A stretch of 64,000 nt of DNA, taken from contig NW_003204538.1 of the NCBI RefSeq assembly GCF_000006405.1, positions 40,373 to 104,372 on the forward strand. Direction: 5' to 3'. Made by a program: the position numbers and the translations under genes. The first letter of the stretch is position 1. Each line of letters opens with the position of its first letter. Source of the DNA: Perkinsus marinus ATCC 50983. Its lineage: Eukaryota > Perkinsozoa > Perkinsida > Perkinsidae. The notes below the pieces were generated by a model. That model did not search any database and was not told the origin of the DNA. It was given only the letters and a program-made list of their open reading frames with translations. This document shows, piece after piece, positions 1-9,040 of the stretch.

Positions 1-170
1 TCCGACTGCCGAACGCTACTCGCCATCGTATAAACAAGCAAAGAGAATACTTGAGCCAGATGGCTACGGAGTATACATGCAGTCACTGAATTAGCAATAA
101 TACTCAATACTCAATATATAACGAATCATCACGGCTTCGGGGCGTTTCTCCAGGGCGAGCAAGTAGACTA
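1..170 (-). repeat. Region downstream of E1 pol, candidate 3' LTR
   Basis: This stretch lies just downstream of the pol stop on the minus strand. It holds a short purine-rich stretch (about 140-150), an AT-rich TATA-like stretch (about 110-122) and the spliced-leader-like 21-mer at 50-70. A 3' LTR would be expected here. Only one copy is in the window and the outer end is cut off, so LTR status is inference from position. Confidence 0.3.
50..70 (-). other. Spliced-leader-like sequence
   Basis: The minus strand reads T followed by CCGTAGCCATCTGGCTCAAG. The trans-spliced leader of dinoflagellates and Perkinsus is about 22 nt with the cores CCGTAGCCAT and GGCTCAAG, joined by two to four pyrimidines/T. 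Both cores are present here and the junction is about one base shorter. It sits about 100 nt past the E1 pol stop and about 40 nt downstream of an AT-rich TATA-like stretch. It could be a leader relic captured by reverse transcription of a trans-spliced mRNA, part of an LTR, or a leader RNA gene fragment. No GT directly follows CAAG, which argues against an intact leader RNA gene. Confidence 0.55.
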
Positions 171-2822
171 TCACGGCTGGTCATCAGGCGTGACATGCCC
201 CTCCCCGTAGTCCCAAGTCTCTTGAGAGAGAGCTAGCCATTCACGGGCGGACACACCTTCATCTGCAACGTCCCACACGATGAGTACACGATCATCTTCG
301 CTTCGATCAACCAAGATGGTACCCCAATGATAATCCCGGAAGCCATCGGCGTGTGACAGCAGGACTCTAAGTCTAGCACCGACCAGAGTGGGACCTGCGT
401 GCACTTCACAAGCAAGCTTCAACGGGTGCAGGTTGTAGTGATTCTCGATGGTGATCCTCTCTGCTCCAGCCCGTGGTGACGAGTGCAATACTCTGTATCT
501 GTGCGTAGATAGGCAGCTGACAACCCATCCGGTTCGCCAGCATGCGTCCTGCTTCCGCGACGGCTGATGAATGATGACCGAGTCACCCACTCGGAAGGGT
601 TGCGTAGGGCGGCTACCCCCGCTTAACGTTTCGAAGACTGCTCGACGACGGGCCGGAAGGTAATGGTTGACGAATGATCTCATTAGATGTGCGCGACGGC
701 CGACGAAAGCAGACTTCTCAGCATCATCCATCGCCTCAGAACTCCCTGCAAGATCCGGGGTGATCAACCCCACTCCTTGGTGACCTCTCAATGAATAGCC
801 GAATCGCAAAGAGTTCGGGGTGAGTGCGACTACCCGAGCGTCCTGGGTGACGTCGCCGCTAGTCAAAGGACGCGAGTTGATGATACTGCACACCTCGTCG
901 CAGAAGTCCTGGGCAACAACCGAGTTTCCCCAGTCACAGTTCCTACTGTAGCCGTGAAACAAGACTCGTGCTGCTTTGAGCCCGATCCGGTGATGAGTTT
1001 CGAACCCGCCGGCCCAAGGGGCTCTTGGGTCCTGCAACACGACTTGCGCGTTCAGCCGTCTCCCTACCTCCATGGTGTAGGTCCTGCTCCCTACCGCTCC
1101 ATCACACACTATGTACCGGAACCTGCAACCGCCTTGCCGGCGAGCGACCCTCTCAGTCGCCTCAAGCAGTTCTTCAGCCGTCTGGCCGCCACCCAGCGCG
1201 ATCCAGCAGGCGTGTTTCGTAAGGAGGCAAACGCACGTCAGGCACTTGAAGGGCCCAAGGGATAGGACGTCGATGCCAACCCAGAGGTAGGGCTCGGGGG
1301 TTTCGAGGGCCAGCCTGTACAGATCGAATCCCGGGCCTCCCCCCGCTTGGCCGGGAGTGACCGCCCATTCGCGCCTACTGCTCAAGACCTGGCATCTCAC
1401 ACATGTCGCCATCTCGTTGGTGACCACTTGTCGGAGCCTGGGGGTAAAAAACCCCGCCTCAATAGCACGTTCAACGGTCGCCTGGGCACTGCAGTGTGCA
1501 CCGGCCTTATGGTAGACCCGCGCCAGTAGCCGGCGTGTAAAGTTACAATCACTGGGCACGTAAAAGGCGAGGAACAGCTTGCCATCCGCGCCCACGCACT
1601 TGTAGAAAAGTGTGCCATCCTTATCGACATGGAATTTGGTAGGTAGCTTCCGGTTCTCCGCACCATCCACTACCGCGGCACGCGATGACCGCTGTAAGGA
1701 TCGTATGAAAGACCAGACATCCTCGTCACTGTAGGCCGTGGGATAGTCCGACGGTATAGCCACTGATCCCGACCACGCCTGAAAGGCAAAGCGGAGCGTC
1801 TTCCATCCATGCAGAGCGCAGTCGACATCCCAGCTCCGAGAAGCCACGGTGTCGGCCAGGCCAACGGAATGTGTCTCGACCGGGGTATCACATTCCTGTA
1901 ACTGACAGACTCGGTCGAAAGGCTGACCGATAGGCTCAAACTGGGGGACGTCGACCCTCTTGGCAACTGGCAGCTCACCCAGACGGCAGACAAAATCGTC
2001 CAGTTCCTGAGCGACTCGCACCGGTGGGTCGAGATGGTCTTGCATGAGCCGCCCTAGCTGAGACCCACCCCTGGTCTTACGCTCCAGAGCTCTCGAAAGC
2101 CTGTCGGCTCGTACGTTTAAGACTCCGGGGAGATGCCGCATACTGACTTCTACCCCATGGGCTTTGATCAGCACGATCTCAGCCCGAATTGCTGCCGCCA
2201 GTCTCTGCAGTGCCCGTGCTTCCAGTGCACGAGATACCTTGACGTCGTTGGCCCACCGAGCACAAGCGGCGTTGTCCGTCCGTATAACCAGAACGGCTCG
2301 ATCGGGACTTGACTGCGAGGAAATCCAGGCTGTGAGTAATGTGCTGGTGAAGAGGATGCCACGCCACAGGGCCGCCAGCTCCCTTCTGTTACTGTGCCAA
2401 CAGCTGGATCTCGCAGTCCACCGCCATGCCGCACTACCCAATTCGAATGTACCACAGTCGCCGACTTGAGCACTATCCGAGCCTACCCACAGCGAGAAGC
2501 CACCTCCGGTCAAGCTGGCATCAGTCTCTAGGATCAACCTCACCGGTTCGCTCTTGCAGGATCTCAGTAGCGACCGGTGCATACATTTATCAGCGGGAGT
2601 GAGCTCCCTCAGCCAGTCAAGTATGGCACAGTACGCTTCTCTCAAATGGTCGGACAGCTTGCCGATGTCGTACTCCGTACCCCAAGCTAGATGACTAAAG
2701 GCTCGTCCCACTATGGCTCGAAGGCAATCCGAGACCAGGCGCTCGATCGGATGGATTTGTCCCACATCATACGCAGCCGCGCCAGCCGCTTGGAAGGCCA
2801 GACGTTTGTCGGTGAGCGACAC
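171..2822 (-). CDS. pol: Pol 3' half: RNase H and integrase
   Basis: This 883-residue frame starts in the RT connection region. RNase H residues are visible: the D of ETDAS, the E of RRELAAL, the D of RTDNAA and the final D of NVRADRLSR. An integrase zinc-binding module follows (HKAGAH ... CVRC). The catalytic core has D in GIDVLSLGPF, D in VCDGAVG and E in WAGGFETHH. I count 33 residues between the last two, against 35 in the textbook core. The C-terminal part (GDSVIIHQ onward) is an SH3-like tail. The listed start is GTG and not a true initiation site: this frame continues ORF1 after a frame break. It copies and integrates the element's DNA. Confidence 0.85.
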   Translation of the reverse strand: MSLTDKRLAFQAAGAAAYDVGQIHPIERLVSDCLRAIVGRAFSHLAWGTEYDIGKLSDHLREAYCAILDWLRELTPADKCMHRSLLRSCKSEPVRLILETDASLTGGGFSLWVGSDSAQVGDCGTFELGSAAWRWTARSSCWHSNRRELAALWRGILFTSTLLTAWISSQSSPDRAVLVIRTDNAACARWANDVKVSRALEARALQRLAAAIRAEIVLIKAHGVEVSMRHLPGVLNVRADRLSRALERKTRGGSQLGRLMQDHLDPPVRVAQELDDFVCRLGELPVAKRVDVPQFEPIGQPFDRVCQLQECDTPVETHSVGLADTVASRSWDVDCALHGWKTLRFAFQAWSGSVAIPSDYPTAYSDEDVWSFIRSLQRSSRAAVVDGAENRKLPTKFHVDKDGTLFYKCVGADGKLFLAFYVPSDCNFTRRLLARVYHKAGAHCSAQATVERAIEAGFFTPRLRQVVTNEMATCVRCQVLSSRREWAVTPGQAGGGPGFDLYRLALETPEPYLWVGIDVLSLGPFKCLTCVCLLTKHACWIALGGGQTAEELLEATERVARRQGGCRFRYIVCDGAVGSRTYTMEVGRRLNAQVVLQDPRAPWAGGFETHHRIGLKAARVLFHGYSRNCDWGNSVVAQDFCDEVCSIINSRPLTSGDVTQDARVVALTPNSLRFGYSLRGHQGVGLITPDLAGSSEAMDDAEKSAFVGRRAHLMRSFVNHYLPARRRAVFETLSGGSRPTQPFRVGDSVIIHQPSRKQDACWRTGWVVSCLSTHRYRVLHSSPRAGAERITIENHYNLHPLKLACEVHAGPTLVGARLRVLLSHADGFRDYHWGTILVDRSEDDRVLIVWDVADEGVSAREWLALSQETWDYGEGHVTPDDQP

Positions 2823-4900
2823 TCGAGAAATGCCTCAACTACAGACCACCGAGACTGTCGATTGCAGTCGAGAACTAGGTGGTTGTCGTCGAAGGAAGCT
2901 GTGAGGCCAAGAATCTCAACCCGCTCCTTCACCGGAAGCTGAACGCCGTATTGACGACACGCCTCCTTGAACTGGTTGACCACTGAGGAATGGACCAGGG
3001 CGGCCACCTTCGCCATCTGTGCGCTGAAACCGAGGAGCAGTAGAGCATAGATGACCATAGCAAACCCTGCGACTGCTATCGCCACATCGTCTGCCGACAT
3101 GACGAGGTCGTCCACATACCACCGGATCACCATGTTGACTAAGGGCCACAGCTCAGTCAGCACGTTGCGGATGCTAGTCTCAATCCGGTGAATCCCTGTC
3201 GTCAAAGACCCAGGGCCGAAATGGAGGCCAAAGCTCACTCTCAGACACTCAAAGAGACCAGTAGCCGCCTGAATCAACACAGTATGACGCAAGAGCCTGC
3301 ATTTGTAAAATGCGGCCTCGCAGTCGCCTTGTAGCAGCACAACATCTCCCTGCAAACGCATCGCGAGGATCAGAGTCCAGGGGATGACCCGTGGACTTGA
3401 AACTTTGCCTAAAGCTTGGTTAACCGGTCTACAGTCCAGCACCACCCTAGGCTTTCGTTCCCAGTTCGTGACGAAGCATGGACACGGCGGCAAAGTGATC
3501 CTAGTTGAAGTGACCTCGTCACCGGACACAGGCCGCCAGAAACCTCTCGCCACGTATGCCTCGATGAGCTTGCTGTACACTGATTTCTGGCCCTCTGCGA
3601 GCTTCTTGTAGGCATGCAGTGCATATAGACGGCTTTTGGCAGTGGCTATTGGAGTATCCGGGAGATCTACGAAGAGGGCCGCCACCTGTTCGACACAGTC
3701 CGGTTTGTCCTCTTTACTGAGGTTACGAAAAGCAAGTCGATACCCTGGCAAGGTTGGCTCTTGGAAAAAGCCCTCCGCGACCGAACGGTTTATCAAGGCC
3801 TTGACCTTCTTGGATAGATCTTCAGGCAAGGATGGCGTTAGATATTCCGTCGTGCATGCATCGACAAGTCTGGGCTGGGCAGCAGTAGTGGCACTGAGTT
3901 GATCAACATACCGAACGAAATCGGAGTTGTCCACGATAGGTTCGTCGGCTGATTTCTCAGCGCTGCGAACAACACCTGCACCCAGGTCCAAGCAGAGGCC
4001 CAAGGCTGCTCCGAGGTCGCGTCCAATCAGCATACATGTCTCGCTGTTTCGCTCATGGTTTGGGAGGACAGAGACGTTGACTGGACCGAGCGACGCCTCC
4101 AAAGGCTTTCTCACGGTCACGACAACCGCAATCATCTCCGTGATGCTACAGCGACTGCCATCAGCCAGTCCCACCCAAACCGCTGTGGGTATCCTATGAA
4201 ACTTGGCCGACTCAGTAGTATGCTCAGAGGAGTTGCCGAACATTATATAGCTCTTGCCCGCCCCCGAGTCCACGACCCCGCGAATTCTTGATATACGGGC
4301 AGGTGGTTTATGGAGACCCACAGAGTTTGGCGACAGAGCAGCATCCACTATGTCGACCGAGATTGTTAACTCGGGTGGGGAGTCCAGTAAAACCGTGCGG
4401 TGTTGAATATCCAAGGCCACCGAGCATAGTCGATCCTCTACCGGATCCTTGTGCAAGGCGAGCGTGTACGACGATGGCGATGAAGGCATACTCACGGGCT
4501 GGGGGCTGATGGAGTGAGTAAGAACAGGACATGGCAGCTCTGTTCCAGAAGGCCGACTTATGTCGCATGACTTTGGTGTTGACAGACCTGCTTCCGGCTC
4601 ACCTCTCGCGGAACTCGAACAGTGCGACCAGCTCAGGCAAGAGTTAGTGACCTGCTTCGGCATAGCGGAGGAATACGGGTAAACAGCATCAGGAACATCT
4701 CGTCCAGCTTGAGATTGCCCAATACCCCACGTGGACAACTGCGACGGTGAACGAGAGTTATGCTGATGAGAGGGAAGAGTATTAACGATCGACGGGGGTC
4801 CCTCAACCCGCGCCGACCTTAGCAGTTTCCCGACTCCATACTGGCGGGATTGGCAGAGCTTGAGACGCCCCGGAAGACAAAGGGGCGCTGCTTGTACCCT
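2711..4900 (-). CDS. pol: Pol 5' half: aspartic protease and reverse transcriptase
   Basis: The frame is open from 4900 to 2711. A methionine-like start near 4738 is a TTG, so no true start codon is evident and the domain was probably made as part of a Gag-Pol fusion. The protease shows VVDSGAGKS (catalytic DSGA) and, about 100 residues on, LIGRDLGAAL, a flap-end hydrophobic motif. RT shows RPVNQAL in the fingers, the motif A aspartate near LLQGDCEAAF and the catalytic box WYVDDLVM. The last 37 codons overlap the next frame and read nonsense there, so the functional frame shifts near 2828-2830. I cannot tell mutation from assembly error. Confidence 0.85.
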   Translation of the reverse strand, partial: RVQAAPLCLPGRLKLCQSRQYGVGKLLRSARVEGPPSIVNTLPSHQHNSRSPSQLSTWGIGQSQAGRDVPDAVYPYSSAMPKQVTNSCLSWSHCSSSARGEPEAGLSTPKSCDISRPSGTELPCPVLTHSISPQPVSMPSSPSSYTLALHKDPVEDRLCSVALDIQHRTVLLDSPPELTISVDIVDAALSPNSVGLHKPPARISRIRGVVDSGAGKSYIMFGNSSEHTTESAKFHRIPTAVWVGLADGSRCSITEMIAVVVTVRKPLEASLGPVNVSVLPNHERNSETCMLIGRDLGAALGLCLDLGAGVVRSAEKSADEPIVDNSDFVRYVDQLSATTAAQPRLVDACTTEYLTPSLPEDLSKKVKALINRSVAEGFFQEPTLPGYRLAFRNLSKEDKPDCVEQVAALFVDLPDTPIATAKSRLYALHAYKKLAEGQKSVYSKLIEAYVARGFWRPVSGDEVTSTRITLPPCPCFVTNWERKPRVVLDCRPVNQALGKVSSPRVIPWTLILAMRLQGDVVLLQGDCEAAFYKCRLLRHTVLIQAATGLFECLRVSFGLHFGPGSLTTGIHRIETSIRNVLTELWPLVNMVIRWYVDDLVMSADDVAIAVAGFAMVIYALLLLGFSAQMAKVAALVHSSVVNQFKEACRQYGVQLPVKERVEILGLTASFDDNHLVLDCNRQSRWSVVEAFLECRSPTNVWPSKRLARLRMMWDKSIRSSAWSRIAFEP

Positions 4901-5001
4901 TTACCTTCTAGACGAGCGGTGGCCTCAATGGCGGAAAATTACCTAAACCCAAGCTCGCTTCCTTATCCCAAGCAATATCCCGTAATCCAAGCAAATGCCC
5001 T

Positions 5002-5043
5002 TAATCCAAGCTATATGGCGCATGCCATAATGTGCTTGGATTA
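5002..5043. repeat. Hairpin inverted repeat
   Basis: TAATCCAAGC (5002-5011) is matched by its reverse complement at 5034-5043. Inside it, TATGGC (5014-5019) pairs with GCCATA (5024-5029). A third, direct TAATCCAAGC lies at 4983-4992. The foldback lies between the truncated E1 and the Tc1 element. Its function is unknown; it may be a rearrangement scar or a MITE end. Confidence 0.6.
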
Positions 5044-5081
5044 GTGACAAGTAAATAAGGCCAAGCGAGCGAAGCGAGCTA

Positions 5082-5150
5082 GCCCAGCCTGGGCAAGCTG
5101 CCCAGCCTGGGCAGCGGCTGCCCAGGGATGTCTCCTGGGCAGCCCAGGAG
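5082..5150. repeat. Cluster of CCCAG/CTGGG palindromes
   Basis: The palindrome-like CCCAGCCTGGGC occurs twice, followed by GCTGCCCAGG and CCTGGGCAGCCCAGG. The cluster can fold in several ways. No coding potential is seen. Confidence 0.6.
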
Positions 5151-5152
5151 AT

Positions 5153-5443
5153 TTCTTGGTGTCTTCTCTGCTTGCGTCTGCTGCTTGTTGTGTTATAGTT
5201 CATAATACGTAAGGCTTCCGAAAGCTGCACACTTGGACGACCCCACACTGTGGGGCCCATAGTAAGGCTCTCAGTAATCGTTATGTTATTTGCTGTAATG
5301 AGTATTCGAGTGAAACTATTATAACACTGCGTGCTATATCAAATTGCTATTTCATTCACATATTTCTACTTTTCGGACTCCGAAATTCGGAGTGTAGTAT
5401 ATCCGTTACGCAGGGGTATTTAAACCTAATCAAATTAGGCGAC
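5153..5443. other. No gene seen
   Basis: AT-rich non-coding DNA up to the Tc1 insertion. No ORF, tandem repeat or RNA gene was recognised. Confidence 0.5.
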
Positions 5444-5445
5444 TA

Positions 5446-5494
5446 AACCCCCTGACAAAATAATAGAACATACAGGATTTTTTCGATTTCTCTG
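5446..5494 (+). repeat. Left terminal inverted repeat of the Tc1 element
   Basis: It begins AACCCCCTGACAAAATAATA directly after the target TA. It matches the reverse complement of 6576-6624 at 46 of 49 positions. This is the transposase binding and cleavage end. Confidence 0.92.
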
Positions 5495-6381
5495 CCTCTA
5501 CCCCCTGCATAGACGGCTAGAGCCATCCTGCCCCAGCAGTGCTCGATGCAGTTCAGATCTGGACTCACTGCTGGCCACTGGACGATTGCCACGCCATTGC
5601 GTGCCAGCCATTATTTAGTTGAAGAAGATACGTGAGGCCTCGCATTGTCTTGTTGGAAGGTGTACTCGATTCCTTCCTCCTCCCCCGCTTCCAGGAATGG
5701 TAGCAAGTTCATCTCGAGCATGGACTGGTAGACCTTGCTGTTCATGTTGCTCTGTATTTCCACCAGGGCTACTTTATGAGATCCAGCTATCCCACCCCAG
5801 ACCATGATAGACCCACCACCAAATGCTCTTTTCGACAGAACCGCTTTCTCTTGTCCGGGAAACATCCATCGGTAGCGCAGGCCGTCTGGGCCGTCCAAAT
5901 TGAATCGCTTTTCGTCAGAGAAAATCCACGTCGAGAAATCAGTCTCCGCAAGCAAGTGCTCGGAGGCAAAACTCACTCGGGCTGCTTTATGGGCCGGAGT
6001 TAACCTTGGAGCTGTTGGAATCTTAGCATAAGCAGCCCCGCTCGACCTCAGAAAACGCCTTACCGTCTGTGGGGACACGCTAACCTTACAAATACGCACG
6101 ATCTTGGTGCACGTGACGTCGGGATCCTTCGTAAACTCTCTCATGATGTGCCGTTTCTGCCTATCGGATAATACCGGCTTGCCCCCACGTCGCTCGGGAG
6201 GCTGGGGCGGGTAGGTCTGGGGTGCCTTCGCGAGTATCTTGCTGACAACTGGCCTGGATACTCCGTGGCAGCTGGCAATCTCACTATGGGTATATTTAGC
6301 CTCACGGTTCGGTAGGCGAGTGCTTCCCATGATACGGATGAGCTCCTGTGTATGTGGAGTAACAGCTCTAGCGCGGGGCAT
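5446..6381 (-). pseudogene. Tc1 transposase, interrupted by one in-frame stop
   Basis: An ATG at 6381 opens a 256-codon frame that stops at 5611. The N-terminus has paired-type helix-turn-helix segments (THSEIASCHGVSRPVVSKIL, and a second around SVSPQTVRRFLRSSG) separated by a basic RRGGKP. The catalytic core shows D in IFSDEKRF and D in FQQDNARPH. A TAA (5611-5613) interrupts, and the same frame then continues with QWPAVSPDLNCIEHCWGRM and runs on to the left end. Counting the stop as one position, 34 residues separate the second D from the E of CIEH, the DD34E signature. The only lesion I see is that stop, so inactivation looks recent, or the stop is a sequence error. Confidence 0.9.
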
Positions 6382-6575
6382 ATGCGAATAGTCGCTCGGT
6401 GATCAATACGGATCCGTCTGAGATGGTGTTCTATTTTTTTGAAAGCGCGGGAAAATTGACCGTTTCAGAAATTTTACTAAAGCGAGCGAATAATGATACG
6501 ACTCTGATATATTTTTGTTTCTACATAAGTGATACCCTCACACACGAAATCTCACAACCTGAGTCGCAGTAATAA

Positions 6576-6624
6576 CAGAGAAATCGAAAAAATACTGCAT
6601 GTTCTATTATTTTGTGAGGGGGTT
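6576..6624 (-). repeat. Right terminal inverted repeat of the Tc1 element
   Basis: It ends in GAGGGGGTT followed by the target TA, and is the mirror of 5446-5494. An internal stretch next to it (about 6430-6575) is also preserved in the relic at 22388-22557. Confidence 0.92.
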
Positions 6625-6626
6625 TA

Positions 6627-7081
6627 TATGTTATTGTAAGGTGTTATATGGTGTTGTTTGCTGGAGGCATCACTCGTACAGGCGTTTTTTGTATGTTTGT
6701 TTCATGACGTCCAATGAGGAGACGCAATGCGGCGTTTATCACTAGTCCACACGACCAGTGATGCGAGACAAGACTGTGATGAGTGTCGTGGGCATCTCCA
6801 ATGGAGATTCTCCATGATCATCGCCACATGGATAAGAATGAAAAAGGAGAGGCTCTGTCCTTTGGTGGTAATAAATGATTACTGATGACTGTAGTGGTAG
6901 GGTGATGTGCTAGTTAGTCAATGCACTTCTATATCTTGGAGCTGAGCTCCAGGAGCTCGTGACAGGATAGAAAAACATTGTGAGTGAACCCTTGGAAATT
7001 CACGTTGTTTCCTATATCTTTAACCCTTGAGTTAGGGGCCTTGACCGTGTGTATATTTTGATAGTCTTGCGCTGCGTGCCC
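6627..7081. other. No gene seen
   Basis: Unique-looking intergenic DNA between the Tc1 element and the 34-bp tandem array. No convincing ORF or RNA gene was seen. Confidence 0.45.
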
Positions 7082-7246
7082 AACTCGTATAGAGTGGAAC
7101 ATGTGCCATGCGTCTAACTTGCCTAGAGTGGAACATGTGCCATGCGTCTAACTCCCGTCTTGAGTGGAACATGTGCCATGCGTCTAACTTGCCTAGAGTG
7201 GAACATGTGCCATGCGTCTAACTTGCCTAGAGTGGAACATGTGCCA
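7082..7246. repeat. Tandem array of about 34 bp, five units
   Basis: The core AGAGTGGAACATGTGCCAT recurs five times, joined by GCGTCTAACTTGCCT. One unit carries the variant linker CTCCCGTCTTG. The array overlaps the stop codon and end of the coiled-coil gene on the minus strand, so its copy number could alter the end of that gene or its 3' UTR. Confidence 0.85.
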
Positions 7247-8452
7247 TTGCCATATCGTGGACTTCGTGATGCGTGAAGGCATCATCTCGCATTTGACGGC
7301 CTTCCAGATCCTGGTTAATATTGAAGTGTATTTTCTGGATTACGCCCGACGCATAAATAGACGGCAGGTGATGGACTTGTATCATGGGAACCGTGCTGAT
7401 CTCGCACACCCGCATGGGACATTGTACCTGCCAGATACAGATACCTGCTGAGGTACCCACTTTCAGCCTCATGCTGCAGCTGCTCCTTTCCTCTCTGAGC
7501 TTCGTCAAGCTCAGCTTGTACCCGCTTGAGCTCCCTGGTCTTCTCTTGCACTTGAATGCTCAAAGATATTGACTCCTTCTCAGCGTGAACTCTAGCAGCC
7601 TTCGCACATCCAAGGTCCTAATGCCAAGAATGTAGACGAGTCTTCAATCTGATTGAGTCAATGACACTGACAAAAAGAGCGACAACTATAAATTCGGAAG
7701 GGCTACGAGCCTCAATCATAGAAGATAACGGCTATACACCCGAAATTATAAACAGAGAAATCATAAAAATTATGATTAGGGCCTAATAAATGCCATAGGC
7801 TAATCAATGCTTCCGTCCTGTTACCGGAAGTCTTCAATCTGTAACATCAAAATAAAAACAATTGCAGAACCTACATCTGACGCTCTCTGCAGTTGAACCT
7901 TCAGCTTTTGCATCTTCTGCTCGCAGTCCTCCGAAGCAGTTTGTACCTTACCACACTAATAGAAGAGTGTCACAGCAAGGACAATGGCCGGTAGTAATAG
8001 TAGTAGAATGAATTGAATCCTCACCTTCTCCAAGCTCTCACGGAGCATATTTCGATCAGCTATACTGTCCTTCAAGGCGGAAATTTCTCTAGCTAGTTGA
8101 TCAACGTTCTGCAACATTTGTGAATTTTTGACATCATGAATATGATGACGTGGGTACACAATATTACTACTCGCGTCTCCTTGAGCTGACCACAGCGATC
8201 TTCAGGCTTGCTCCTATCTCCCTCAGCATCGTTCTGAAGAGCATAATAGACACAATTGCAAATATTTATAGCAAGTCGTAGGACCGTCCGAGGAACAATG
8301 ATTTGAATCAAACTGTTTGATATTGGTTTATGATATAGAGTTCAACGGTACTGAGCTTAAATTCCAGAAAATCCTACAGCTCCAGCAAACAACCGCTCCT
8401 TTGTATTCTTCGCTCGTGCACGTCGTTTAGCAGATGCGCTTACATTAGACAT
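7227..8452 (-). CDS. Coiled-coil protein gene, about six exons
   Basis: An ATG at 8452 opens a basic N-terminal exon (8378-8452: MSNVSASAKRRARAKN...). Exons at 8171-8233, 8025-8108, 7875-7946 and 7459-7617 follow, joined by GT..AG introns; all these junctions are phase 0 and every exon is open in one frame. The exons encode charged heptad-like helices, e.g. NVDQLAREISALKDSIADRN, QKMQKLKVQLQRASD and EKTRELKRVQAELDEAQRGK. A last exon (7227-7310) reads DLEGRQMRDDAFTHHEV and ends in TAG inside the tandem array; its donor is uncertain, so the C-terminus is tentative. The product, about 180 residues, is probably a coiled-coil structural or adaptor protein. I do not recognise the family. Confidence 0.6.
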
Positions 8453-8742
8453 TACGAGAAACACTCCTGCCAACGACAAGAACGTCACTGAGTGATAAGA
8501 TATCGAGTGGTCATGTTGTGAGGATATACGCAAGTTGATAAATAACTCTCATTGAAACAGTCAGTTCACATCATGTGAATCACACGTAAAGTACAGTACA
8601 TGAAATCAGAGAAAATCAACATACAACAACGGTCTGACACAATTCGGTCTCACACTTCAAGGGTCTAACACAGCTCACGGAAGAAAAGGTTGGGCATTCG
8701 GGTTTCAAATGAAACCCGAAATTCGGGTCCAAAGGCCTATAA

Positions 8743-9040
8743 TCAACTAACGCAATTCATACCAGGAAAGGTTAGGCACGCTATAGTGGTCTAACGCAAT
8801 CCATGAAAGGAAAGGCTAGGCACACTATAATGGTCTACCGCAATCCATCCCAGGAAAGGTTAGACACGCTACAGTGGTCTAACGCAATTCATACTAGGAA
8901 AGGTTAGGCACGCTACAGGGGCCTAACGCAATCCATATAAGAAATGGCTAGGCACACTGTAATGGTCTAACGCAATTCTTACCAGGAAAGGTCAGGCACG
9001 CTACAGGGGCCTAACGCAACCCAGCAAAGGCTAGGCACGC
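8743..9040. repeat. Tandem array of 44 bp, about seven units
   Basis: Degenerate head-to-tail units have the pattern GGTCTAACGCAAT..., AGGAAAGGTTAGGCACGCTA and CAGT. Neighbouring units differ at several positions, so the array is old. It lies upstream of the coiled-coil gene start, in its possible promoter region. No function is known. Confidence 0.85.

Larger units (their letters stand above)
171..4900 (-). mobile_element. LTR retrotransposon E1, pol region (gag absent)
   Basis: Two overlapping minus-strand frames encode, in order, aspartic protease, reverse transcriptase, RNase H and integrase, the order used by Ty3/gypsy and BEL/Pao elements. No Gag or zinc knuckle is seen upstream of 4900, where the frame closes at a TAA (4901-4903). 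The element is therefore 5'-truncated or fused to unrelated DNA. A 1-nt frame break separates RT from RNase H near 2828-2830. The integrase motif PWAGG...E resembles BEL/Pao-type integrases. No second LTR is visible. Confidence 0.8.
5446..6624 (-). mobile_element. Tc1-like DNA transposon
   Basis: The element is 1,179 bp, bounded by 49-bp terminal inverted repeats (3 mismatches) and flanked by the dinucleotide TA on both sides (5444-5445 and 6625-6626), the target duplication of the Tc1/mariner superfamily. It carries one transposase reading frame on the minus strand. A 3'-end relic of the same family lies at 22388-22557. The size, ends and DD34E spacing fit Tc1 rather than mariner (DD34D). 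Confidence 0.93.

Noticed and set aside
954-1265. Plus-strand frames within E1 pol
   Set aside because: They overlap the integrase domain on the minus strand and have no motif of their own.
7082-9040. Possible CRISPR-like arrays
   Set aside because: Units are directly adjoining or degenerate tandem repeats without unique spacers, and the genome is eukaryotic.
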